This document shows, piece by piece, positions 36,431 through 43,542 of a stretch of 64,000 nt of DNA. Under the pieces are notes generated by a model. The model searched no databases, was not told where the DNA came from, and saw nothing but the letters and a program-made list of their open reading frames with translations. Every line of letters starts with the position of its first letter. The stretch's first letter is position 1. Origin of the DNA: Phenylobacterium sp. CCH9-H3 (lineage in GTDB: Bacteria; Pseudomonadota; Alphaproteobacteria; Caulobacterales; Caulobacteraceae). Location of the stretch: contig NZ_LSJI01000225.1 of NCBI RefSeq assembly GCF_001557235.1, forward strand, positions 7,989-71,988, written 5' to 3'. The position numbers and the translations under genes were made by a program.

Positions 36431-36865
36431 ATGGCCGCGATGAGCACCGCCGCCGACCTGATCGACCGCCTGGGCCTGAGGCCCCATCCCGAGGGCGGCT
36501 GGTACCGCGAGACCTGGTGTTCGGAGGCCACGATGCCGGACGGCCGCGCTGCCGGCACCTCAATCCTGTTCCTGCTGGAGCATGGCCAGCGCTCGCACTG
36601 GCACCGGGTGGACGCCGAGGAGCTGTGGATCTTCCAGGCGGGGACCCCGCTGAAGCTGCGCACGGCAAGCGACGGCGCGATCGTCGAGACCCGCCTGGGC
36701 CCGGAGGTCGGCCAGGCGCCGCAGTATCTGGTCCGGACCCACGAATGGCAGGCGGCGGAGGCCGACGCCGGCTGGTGCCTCGTCGCGTGCGTCGTGACGC
36801 CCGGCTTCCGCTTCGAGGGCTTCCAGCTGGCCCCGCCGGGCTGGGAACCTGTCGCGAGGCGCTGA
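36431..36865 (+). CDS. cupin-fold DUF985 protein
   Basis: 144 residues (ATG 36440 would give 141). Matches the cupin_5/DUF985 family: LGLRPHPEGGWYRETW at the N-terminus, GTSILFLLEHGQRSHWHRVD, AEELWIFQAGTPL and VVTPGFRFEGFQLAPPGW at the end. The reaction is unknown for most members; the His/Glu residues of a cupin metal site are present (SHWHRVDAEE). It is divergent from the adenosine deaminase and converges on the PycTM-like gene. Confidence 0.85.
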   Translation: MAAMSTAADLIDRLGLRPHPEGGWYRETWCSEATMPDGRAAGTSILFLLEHGQRSHWHRVDAEELWIFQAGTPLKLRTASDGAIVETRLGPEVGQAPQYLVRTHEWQAAEADAGWCLVACVVTPGFRFEGFQLAPPGWEPVARR

Positions 36866-36934
36866 AGCCTGTCGCCCTTCTCATCGAGGATGGGAGGACG
36901 CGAAGTCACTCTTCTGCCTAGCCGTCGACTTGTC

Positions 36935-37471
36935 CTAACCGAACAGGGCCAGGATGTAGGGCGCCACGAAGGCGAACAGGCTGGCCACCAAGCCCGCCAG
37001 CAGGATGCGGTAGGCGTAGCCGAGGTAGAGGTACTTCTTGAACGCGAGCACCTTGCCGTTCTGGTAGATGTCGCGCGCGAAGGCCTCATAGACCGTCCTC
37101 GGATCGCCTAGCACCGTGAACAGGCGCTCCAGGAACTCCTCCTCCGGCACCTGGGTGAAGGAGCCGAAGAACAGCAGGTTGGCCGGGCCGTCGGGCCGGG
37201 GCGGCGTCTTTACCGACGGCAGCACCGCGAGGATCGCCAGGAAGGCCGAGGCGAACGCCGCGCCGCCCAGGATGAACAGGGGCAGCGGCCGGGCCACGTT
37301 GTGGATCTGACTGATCGAGACGGTGAAGATCACGAAGGTGGCGGCCAGCACCATGTTGGCCTTCTGATCGGCCATCTGGCTGAGCTGGTACTGCACCTGC
37401 TGGGCCGTCCGCAGCAGGTGGACCCCGTCGACCGCGAAGGTGGGCCGCGGTCCGGCCGCTTGGTCTTGCAT
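36935..37471 (-). CDS. DUF5706 (Pycsar effector, PycTM-like) membrane protein
   Basis: 178 residues from ATG 37471 with GGGGGAG 6 bases upstream. Cytoplasmic N-terminal helix with LSQMADQKANMVLAATFVIF, a loop, a second helix LFILGGAAFASAFLAILAVLP, then NLLFFGSFTQVPEEEF, a charged helix RDIYQNGKVLAFKKYLYLGY and a third hydrophobic segment. This is the DUF5706 pattern, the membrane effector of Pycsar anti-phage systems that respond to cCMP or cUMP. No pyrimidine cyclase gene is present in the window, so it is an orphan, and chromosomal homologs may do something else. Confidence 0.8.
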   Translation of the reverse strand: MQDQAAGPRPTFAVDGVHLLRTAQQVQYQLSQMADQKANMVLAATFVIFTVSISQIHNVARPLPLFILGGAAFASAFLAILAVLPSVKTPPRPDGPANLLFFGSFTQVPEEEFLERLFTVLGDPRTVYEAFARDIYQNGKVLAFKKYLYLGYAYRILLAGLVASLFAFVAPYILALFG

Positions 37472-37514
37472 CGTACTCCCCCAGAACCCCGGCATCGGAC
37501 CTCAGCCCTAGCCT

Positions 37515-38117
37515 CTATGCCCTGAACCGCCCCTCGAAGGCGAAGCTGGAAACCGGGTTACGCGGACTCGGCGTTTCGCGCGACCGATACGGCTCCTCCA
37601 GGATGTCCTTGTCGGCCGGACGACCGACTGCGATGGCGGCCTCGACGCGGTACTGATCCTCGGGCACGTCCAGCACAGTATACGACCGGTCGAGGTCGAA
37701 GCCGGCCATGCCGTGCGCCGCCCAGCCGATCCTGTGGGCCTGCAGCGCGAGGTAGGCCCAGGCCGCGCCGGCGTCGAACGAATGGCTGTGGACCGGCGCC
37801 GGCTCCCGCCCCTCGACCCGCCGGAACCGGTCCGAGACGACGTACATCAGCACCGAGGCGTGCTTCACCCAGGCCTGGTTGTAGGGGATCAGGACATCGA
37901 ACAGCCGGTCCCACGCGGCCGTCCCCTTGTGGGCGTAGACGAACCGCCAAGGCTGGCCATTGTAGGCGCTGGGCGCCCACCGCGCGGCCTCGAACAGGCT
38001 CATCAGCAGCGCATCCGGCATCGGCTCGCCGGTGAAGGCGCGCGGCGACCAGCGCTCCAGGAACATGGGATCGACGTCGTGGTCCGCCGACCGCCCGTTG
38101 GCCTCGGGACCGGCCAC
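37515..38117 (-). CDS. nitroreductase-family protein of the rut operon
   Basis: 200 residues from GTG 38117, which has GGGAAGG 7 bases upstream and abuts the rutC stop. FMN-dependent nitroreductase fold: ERWSPRAFTGEPMPDALLMS, FEAARWAPSAYNGQPWRFVY, GAAWAYLALQAHRIGWAAHG and AIAVGRPAD. In the Rut pathway, RutE is also in this superfamily and reduces malonic semialdehyde, but this sequence looks closer to general nitroreductases. Position after rutABC suggests it takes the RutE (or a flavin-supplying) role; this is inference. Confidence 0.82.
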   Translation of the reverse strand: MAGPEANGRSADHDVDPMFLERWSPRAFTGEPMPDALLMSLFEAARWAPSAYNGQPWRFVYAHKGTAAWDRLFDVLIPYNQAWVKHASVLMYVVSDRFRRVEGREPAPVHSHSFDAGAAWAYLALQAHRIGWAAHGMAGFDLDRSYTVLDVPEDQYRVEAAIAVGRPADKDILEEPYRSRETPSPRNPVSSFAFEGRFRA

Positions 38118-38507
38118 CTACGCCTTCCCGATGTGGGCGATGGAGGCGATCTCGACCAGGAAGTCCGGCCGCACCAGACCGCACTGGATGCAGAACCGCG
38201 CGGGCTTATCGCCCGGAAAATACTCGGCATAGACCTTGTTGATGGCCGCGTAGTCCGCCCAGTCCTTCAGGAAGATGTGGTTCATGGTCACGTCGTCCAT
38301 GGTCCCACCGGCCGTCTCGATGACGGACTTGATCGTCTCCAGCACCTGCCGCGTCTGGGCCGCCGCATCGCCGACGTGGGCGACGTTGTTGTCCTTGTCG
38401 AAAGCCAGGGTCCCGGAGACGTAGACCACGCCGTCTGCGAGCGTGCCGGGCGAGAAGGGCGCGATGGGCGTGCCGGTCCCCGGCGGGGTGATGACGGTCT
38501 TGGGCAT
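38118..38507 (-). CDS. rutC: RutC/RidA-family aminoacrylate deaminase
   Basis: 129 residues. RidA-fold enzyme; in the Rut pathway it acts on the aminoacrylate intermediate. Landmarks: [55 protein letters not shown] and the C-terminal [19 protein letters not shown] with the conserved Arg. It lies 11 bp after rutB and directly before the nitroreductase. Confidence 0.92.
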   Translation of the reverse strand: MPKTVITPPGTGTPIAPFSPGTLADGVVYVSGTLAFDKDNNVAHVGDAAAQTRQVLETIKSVIETAGGTMDDVTMNHIFLKDWADYAAINKVYAEYFPGDKPARFCIQCGLVRPDFLVEIASIAHIGKA

Positions 38508-38518
38508 CTGTCTTCCTC

Positions 38519-39241
38519 TTACGCTCGGGGCGGGGCCTGGCCGATGGCGCCGCAGAAGTCGGCGGTGTTCGACACCCAGCCGAAGAATTTCTCGACGTTG
38601 TAGATCGTGGCCTCCTGCAGGAAGGCCGGCCCTGCCTGGTGGGTCGCATCCTCCAGCAGCACGCCGAAGTACTCCCGGTGATAGCCGTCACGCAGGGTGC
38701 TTTCCACGCAGACGTTGGTGGCGATGCCGCAGAACGCCAGGCTGCGGATGCCGCGCGCCCGCAGCATCGAGTCCAGGGCGGTGTTGTAGAAGGCGGAGTA
38801 CCGCGGCTTCTCGATGACGATGTCGCCGGCCTGCGGCTGCAGACGATCGACCAGGGCGTAGTCCCAGGTCCCCTTGGCCAGCAGCTTGCCCTCAAGCTCG
38901 GGCCGCTCACGCATGGTCTTCAGCGCGTTCGACTTCCACCAGTTGGGCGAGCCGGGGCCACCCGCCTCGACGTAGCCGGGGTCCCAGCCGTTCTGGAAGA
39001 ACACCACCTGCACCCCGGCCTGGCGCGCCGTCTCGACCAGCATCGCGATCCGGTCGATCACCGCCGCCGCGCCGCCGATGTCGAACCCGGCGATGTCAAG
39101 ATAACCGCCCGGCGAGGCATAGGCGTTCTGTATGTCCACCACGATCAGCGCGGTGGCCTGCGGATCGATCGGCAGGTTCTCAGGGCGCGCCGGCAGGGTG
39201 ACCGCGCCATCGATGGGAATGGTCGGCCTAGGCTGCGACAT
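38519..39241 (-). CDS. rutB: RutB, ureidoacrylate/peroxyureidoacrylate amidohydrolase
   Basis: 240 residues, isochorismatase-like cysteine hydrolase. Releases carbamate from the ring-opened product of RutA. Catalytic triad visible: Asp in [17 protein letters not shown], Lys in [15 protein letters not shown] and Cys in [17 protein letters not shown]. The start overlaps the rutA end by 14 bases, so expression is coupled. Confidence 0.95.
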   Translation of the reverse strand: MSQPRPTIPIDGAVTLPARPENLPIDPQATALIVVDIQNAYASPGGYLDIAGFDIGGAAAVIDRIAMLVETARQAGVQVVFFQNGWDPGYVEAGGPGSPNWWKSNALKTMRERPELEGKLLAKGTWDYALVDRLQPQAGDIVIEKPRYSAFYNTALDSMLRARGIRSLAFCGIATNVCVESTLRDGYHREYFGVLLEDATHQAGPAFLQEATIYNVEKFFGWVSNTADFCGAIGQAPPRA

Positions 39242-40307
39242 GCTTGCGGCTCTTCATCAGCGGCTGGATCTTGGAGCCGAAGTCCTCGACGCCCTGCACG
39301 AAGTCGTCGAACACCAGAAGGACGCCGGCCGTCCCGGGCACCTCCGCCACCTCGTCCAGCATCCGGGCCACGCTCTCATACGAGCCGACCAGCGTGCCCA
39401 TGTTCAGGTTCACCGCCGACTCCGGTGCGGCGAGCTGGGTGGTGTTGGTATTGGTCGTACCGCCCGCCGCGGCATTGGGCGCCGCCTGATTGGTCAGCCA
39501 GGCCAGGGCCTCATGGTCGGCGCCATCGCGGTAGAGCTGCCACTTGGCCAGGGCGGCTTCGTCCGTCTCATCGGCGATGATCATGAAGAGGATATAGGCG
39601 GCCACGTCGCGGCCGGTCTTCGCCTTGGCCGCCTCCAGCCGCTTGTTCACCGAGGCGAAAGCCACCGGCGTGTTCGTCCCCTTGCCCAGGGCGAAGCTGT
39701 AGTCCGCATACTCGGCGGTGAAGGCCAGGCCCTCGTCGGACGAACCGGCGCAGATGATCTTCACGCCGGCGGTCGGCTTCGGGCTGACCCGGCAGTCGTT
39801 CATGGTCAGATACTTGCCCTTGAAGTCCGAGACGCCGGTCTCCATCAGGCCCTTCAGCACCGTCGCGTATTCGGCGAGGTAGTTGTAGCGGTCCGAGTAG
39901 TGGCTCTCGCCGGGCCACAGGCCCATCTGGTCGTACTCGGCCTTCTGCCAGCCGGTGACCAGGTTGATCCCGAACCGCCCCGGCGCGATGGAATCGATGG
40001 TCGAGGCCATCCGCGCCACGATCGCCGGCGGCATGGTCAGCGTCGCCGCCGTCGCGAAGATGTTGATCTTCGAGGTCACCGCCGCGAGGCCGGCCATCAG
40101 GGTGAAGCTCTCGAGGTTGTGCTCCCAGAACTGCGTCTTGCCGCCGAAGCCCCGCAGCTTGATCATCGAGAGCGCGAAGTCGAAGCCATACGCTTCAGCG
40201 CTTTGGACGATCCGCTTGTTGAGCTCGAAGCTCGGCATGTACTGCGGCGAGGTCTCCGAGATGAGCCAGCCGTTGTTGCCGATCGGAATGAAGACGCCGA
40301 TGTCCAT
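39228..40307 (-). CDS. rutA: RutA, pyrimidine oxygenase
   Basis: 359 residues from ATG 40307 (AGAGGGGG upstream). Flavin-dependent luciferase-like monooxygenase that opens the uracil ring. It begins [17 protein letters not shown] and includes [52 protein letters not shown] and [19 protein letters not shown]. First of rutA-rutB-rutC-nitroreductase. RutF (flavin reductase), RutD and the RutG permease are not in the window. Confidence 0.96.
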   Translation of the reverse strand: MDIGVFIPIGNNGWLISETSPQYMPSFELNKRIVQSAEAYGFDFALSMIKLRGFGGKTQFWEHNLESFTLMAGLAAVTSKINIFATAATLTMPPAIVARMASTIDSIAPGRFGINLVTGWQKAEYDQMGLWPGESHYSDRYNYLAEYATVLKGLMETGVSDFKGKYLTMNDCRVSPKPTAGVKIICAGSSDEGLAFTAEYADYSFALGKGTNTPVAFASVNKRLEAAKAKTGRDVAAYILFMIIADETDEAALAKWQLYRDGADHEALAWLTNQAAPNAAAGGTTNTNTTQLAAPESAVNLNMGTLVGSYESVARMLDEVAEVPGTAGVLLVFDDFVQGVEDFGSKIQPLMKSRKHVAA

Positions 40308-40370
40308 GGGCCCCGCCCCCTCTGCACGGCCGTCCAGTTGGCGCCCGTCGGCCCAGCGGCGCAAGCGACT

Positions 40371-41180
40371 CTAGGCCAAATCCTGGCCATCCGCCGGCGG
40401 CGGTTCCGGAATGTCCTCATAGGGGCGCAGGCCACCCGCCAACAGGCAGTTCCAGACCTCTTCCGCGGTCTCGGCGAAACGGAAGAGGTCGAGGTCGGCC
40501 TTGGCCACCATCCCCGCCGCGACCAGGGCGTCGAAGTTCACGATCGAGCGCCAGTAGCCCTCGTCGAACAGGACGATCGGCATGGGCGGCGACTTGTCCG
40601 TCTGGCGCAGGGTCAGGATCTCGAACAGCTCGTCCAGCGTGCCGAACCCGCCGGGGAACACCACCAGGGCGCTGGCCCGCATGGCGAAGTGCATCTTGCG
40701 CATCGCGAAATAGTGGAAGCGGAAGGTGAGCTCGGGGGTGGAGTAGCTGTTCGGGTACTGCTCGTGCGGCAGGGTGATGTTCAAGCCGACCGAGGGCGCG
40801 CCTACGTCCATCGCGCCGCGGTTGGCCGCCTCCATGATGCCGGGGCCGCCGCCGGTGCAGATCACATTGAACCGCTCGCCCTTCGCCGACAGGTGCGCCC
40901 CGCCGCGCTTTGAGGCGATGGCCGCGAACTCACGGGCGGCGGCGTACCAGCGGGGATGCGGCTCGGGCCCGTCCTCGCGGATCCGCGCCGAGCCGAAGAC
41001 GACGATGGTGGAGCGGACGCTCCAGTTGCGCAGCGCCTCGTCGACCTTGGCGAACTCCAGCAGGAACCGAACCCCGCGCATGGAGGGGCCCATGATGAAG
41101 TCCGGGTCCAGGGACGCCAGTCGGTAGGTCGGCGAGGCCATCTGCGGCGCGGCCGGATGGGGGGATTGAGTCTCGGTCAT
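40371..41180 (-). CDS. LOG-family nucleotide 5'-monophosphate nucleosidase-like protein
   Basis: 269 residues. Rossmann-like lysine-decarboxylase-fold family that in fact cleaves nucleoside monophosphates to base and ribose 5-phosphate (LOG, PpnN). Signature: FNVICTGGGPGIMEAANRGA and VVFPGGFGTLDELFEILTLRQ, with the catalytic Arg/Glu region intact. Longer than plant-type LOG (~190), close to the TIGR00730 large group. It is 63 bp upstream of rutA on the same strand and could supply uracil from UMP or hydroxymethylated bases; this is inference from position. Confidence 0.85.
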   Translation of the reverse strand: MTETQSPHPAAPQMASPTYRLASLDPDFIMGPSMRGVRFLLEFAKVDEALRNWSVRSTIVVFGSARIREDGPEPHPRWYAAAREFAAIASKRGGAHLSAKGERFNVICTGGGPGIMEAANRGAMDVGAPSVGLNITLPHEQYPNSYSTPELTFRFHYFAMRKMHFAMRASALVVFPGGFGTLDELFEILTLRQTDKSPPMPIVLFDEGYWRSIVNFDALVAAGMVAKADLDLFRFAETAEEVWNCLLAGGLRPYEDIPEPPPADGQDLA

Positions 41181-41198
41181 CCCGTCAGTCTAGGCGGA

Positions 41199-42494
41199 TC
41201 AGGCCGACTTCGTCAGGGCGCGTGCGATCACCTGGGCGAATGCATCGGCTACAGGCGGGATCAGGGGCGGCGAGACGCAGCTGAGGTCGTCGCCGCGGGC
41301 GTGGTGGAAGCGGTGGGCCCCGAAGATCCCCATCACGGGGTCGTAGCCGGCGGCGAGGATGCTGGCGAGCTCCCCGGCGGCGCGCCGGGGGTCGGCAGGA
41401 TAGGTCTGCTCCAGGCCCGGCTGACCAGCGAAGGCGGCCTTGCAGGCGTCGAGCAGCGGCGGGCTGGCCAGCAGGAACCGCTGGGGGTCGGCGCTGGGCA
41501 GCGGCCCGAGTTGGGCGCCCCGCTCGTGCCAGTCCCGGGCGGCGACATTGGCCCCGAGGTGGACCCAGAGGGCGGTGGCCGCCGGCTTGGGCGCCGCGTG
41601 GGCTATATAGGTCTCGCCCCCTGCGTATTCATACTCGTGGCCGCTAGTTGCGACCAGGGCCAGGTTCACGGGCAGCTTGGACCTGGCGGCCCAGGCGGCG
41701 AGCTGGAGCCAGGCGGCCAGGCCGCTGCCGCGTTCCCCCACGCAGCCGAACCAGCCCGAGCGGGGCGTGGATAGGACGAGTGTTTTGGGTGCGCCGCGAC
41801 CTAGGGTTGCGGTGACGTTGAAGGCGGGGCGGCGGAAGGCGCGGCCGGGGATGCGCAGGGTGGCGGCGGCGCCTCGGGCGGCGGCTTCGACGAAGGGGTC
41901 GGCGTCGCGTGGGGCCAGGACGGCGACGGGCACGTCGAACAGCGGCTTGTCGACCGGAGTGTTGAGCGCCAGGGCCTGGCCGGTGGGGCCGGTGGTGACG
42001 AGGACCACGGCCTTGGCGCCGGCGTCCGTCGCCGCCTTCACCCGCCGCTCGACCTCGCCCTTGGCCGTGGACCAGCGGGCGTAGGGCAGCACCAGGAGCG
42101 CGATCTCGCCGGCGCCGCGGCCGGGGACGAACAGGCGGCCCGTCAGCCCCGGCGTCGGCTGGACGATGGCCTGCGGGATCAGGACCGCCTGGGCGCCTTC
42201 GACGGACAGGCTGGGCGCCTCGCCCTCATAGGCCGGCACGTCGAACGGCTGGCGCTCGCACCGGTAGCCCAGGGCCTTGAGCTCGTCCTCGATCCAGGCG
42301 CCGCAGGCGATGTCGCCCGGCCCGCCGGACGCCTTGTCGCCGAACCCGGCGTAGCGCTCGAGCACGCGGCGCGCCTCCGCCTCGGAACCGACGGCGCTGG
42401 CCGGCGCGGCGGTCACGGGCCCGGCGGCCAGCAGGGTCGCGCCGGCGCCGAGGATGGCGCGGCGGGAGGCGGAGAGCGGGGCGTTCGGATCCAT
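41199..42494 (-). CDS. M28-aminopeptidase-like exported protein lacking zinc ligands
   Basis: 431 residues. Tat-type leader (ASRRAILGAGATLLAAG). The middle has a PA-like insert (LIPQAIVQPTPGLTGRLFVP) and the rest follows the M28 fold. Where active M28 enzymes have HxD the sequence reads STPRSGWFG, the bridging GAnDDgSG reads GCVGERGSG, and the EE pair lies in TSGHEYEYAGG. The last ligand region FHHARGDDLS is retained. The first two zinc-ligand blocks are therefore absent and a conventional peptidase is unlikely; a binding role or altered chemistry is possible. It lies between hydrolase and LOG genes. Confidence 0.75.
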   Translation of the reverse strand: MDPNAPLSASRRAILGAGATLLAAGPVTAAPASAVGSEAEARRVLERYAGFGDKASGGPGDIACGAWIEDELKALGYRCERQPFDVPAYEGEAPSLSVEGAQAVLIPQAIVQPTPGLTGRLFVPGRGAGEIALLVLPYARWSTAKGEVERRVKAATDAGAKAVVLVTTGPTGQALALNTPVDKPLFDVPVAVLAPRDADPFVEAAARGAAATLRIPGRAFRRPAFNVTATLGRGAPKTLVLSTPRSGWFGCVGERGSGLAAWLQLAAWAARSKLPVNLALVATSGHEYEYAGGETYIAHAAPKPAATALWVHLGANVAARDWHERGAQLGPLPSADPQRFLLASPPLLDACKAAFAGQPGLEQTYPADPRRAAGELASILAAGYDPVMGIFGAHRFHHARGDDLSCVSPPLIPPVADAFAQVIARALTKSA

Positions 42495-42503
42495 CCGGCG
42501 AGG

Positions 42504-43538
42504 CTAGCGGAGGCCGTCGACCGGCGCGATGGGCGTCGGCGGGCCACAGCGCTTGGCCTTGGCATAGCCATCGCCCGCGGGGTCGATCCGCCCGGGCAGG
42601 TCGCAGAGCTCTCTCGCGGCGACGGCATCGCCCGTCAGATAGGCGCGCCAGAACCGGATGGTCTCGGCCTTGACGATCTCCATCTGCGGCGGGTCGGTGG
42701 GCTTCAGCACGCCGCCCGTGCCGCGCCGCCCGCCGAACAGGCCGTGGTCGGCGCCGTCCAGCACGATCAGGAACTGGTCCGGGCCCTGGATCGCCTGGAA
42801 GGGCGTGGTCCGTTCGAACGGGGTCTTCTCCAGGTCGAAGGGCGTCACGTCCGCCGTGCCGGTGAAATGCAGCATCGGGGTCTTCACGGCCGCGAAGGCC
42901 GCCTTGGGATCGTCGCCCCGGGGCTTGTTCGGGCTGTAGGCGACGGCGGCCCGTATCCGCTGTTCGGCGAACCGGGTCTGCGGCGTGGCGCCCGGGACCC
43001 GTTGGCCGACGGCCACGAGCGTAGACAGGGCACCGTAGGAATGGCCGGACATGCCGATGCGGCTCATGTCGGCCTTGGCCGCCAGCCGCGGGTCGCGCGC
43101 GATCTGGTCCAGGGCGAAGGGCAGGTCGCCGTAGCGCGCCTGGGCCACCTGCGGATTGATCGCCGCGCCGCCTGCGGCGACCACGCCCGCCGTGGTAGGC
43201 CGGCCGCCGGCCAGGATGCCCGTGTCGGAGCCGGCGTGCTGCAGGCAGACCACCAGAAAGCCCGCCTCGGCCACCGCCTGCAGGAGGAAGACCGACGCCT
43301 CCCGGCTCCCGCCCAGGCCATGGCTGTGCACCACCACGGGAAACGGGCCGTCGCCCTGGGGGACGTAGGCCTTGAACGGCACGACACGGCCGCCGCGGGC
43401 CGGATCGGTCCACTCTCCATAGACCACCTGGACCGCCGAGGCCGGCGCGACGGCCGGCGCAGGCTGGGCGACCGCGGCGGCGGGCGCGAAGCCCGCCAGC
43501 GCGGCCAGGGCCAGGAAGGCTGCGCCGCGCCGGCTCAT
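42504..43538 (-). CDS. exported alpha/beta hydrolase (dienelactone hydrolase/PAF-acetylhydrolase-like)
   Basis: 344 residues from ATG 43538. Signal peptide MSRRGAAFLALAALAGFAPA. Catalytic features: oxyanion region VVVHSHGLGGSREAS, nucleophile in RIGMSGHSYGALST and a late His in DGADHGLFGG. Such proteins hydrolyse esters or small peptides in the periplasm. Directly downstream of the TonB-dependent receptor (4 bases apart), so a TonB-imported substrate may be processed here. Substrate is unknown. Confidence 0.85.
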   Translation of the reverse strand: MSRRGAAFLALAALAGFAPAAAVAQPAPAVAPASAVQVVYGEWTDPARGGRVVPFKAYVPQGDGPFPVVVHSHGLGGSREASVFLLQAVAEAGFLVVCLQHAGSDTGILAGGRPTTAGVVAAGGAAINPQVAQARYGDLPFALDQIARDPRLAAKADMSRIGMSGHSYGALSTLVAVGQRVPGATPQTRFAEQRIRAAVAYSPNKPRGDDPKAAFAAVKTPMLHFTGTADVTPFDLEKTPFERTTPFQAIQGPDQFLIVLDGADHGLFGGRRGTGGVLKPTDPPQMEIVKAETIRFWRAYLTGDAVAARELCDLPGRIDPAGDGYAKAKRCGPPTPIAPVDGLR

Positions 43539-43542
43539 TCGC

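Noticed and set aside
36935-37471. Complete Pycsar defence system
   Set aside because: No nucleotide cyclase gene is adjacent or elsewhere in the window; only the effector-like protein is present.
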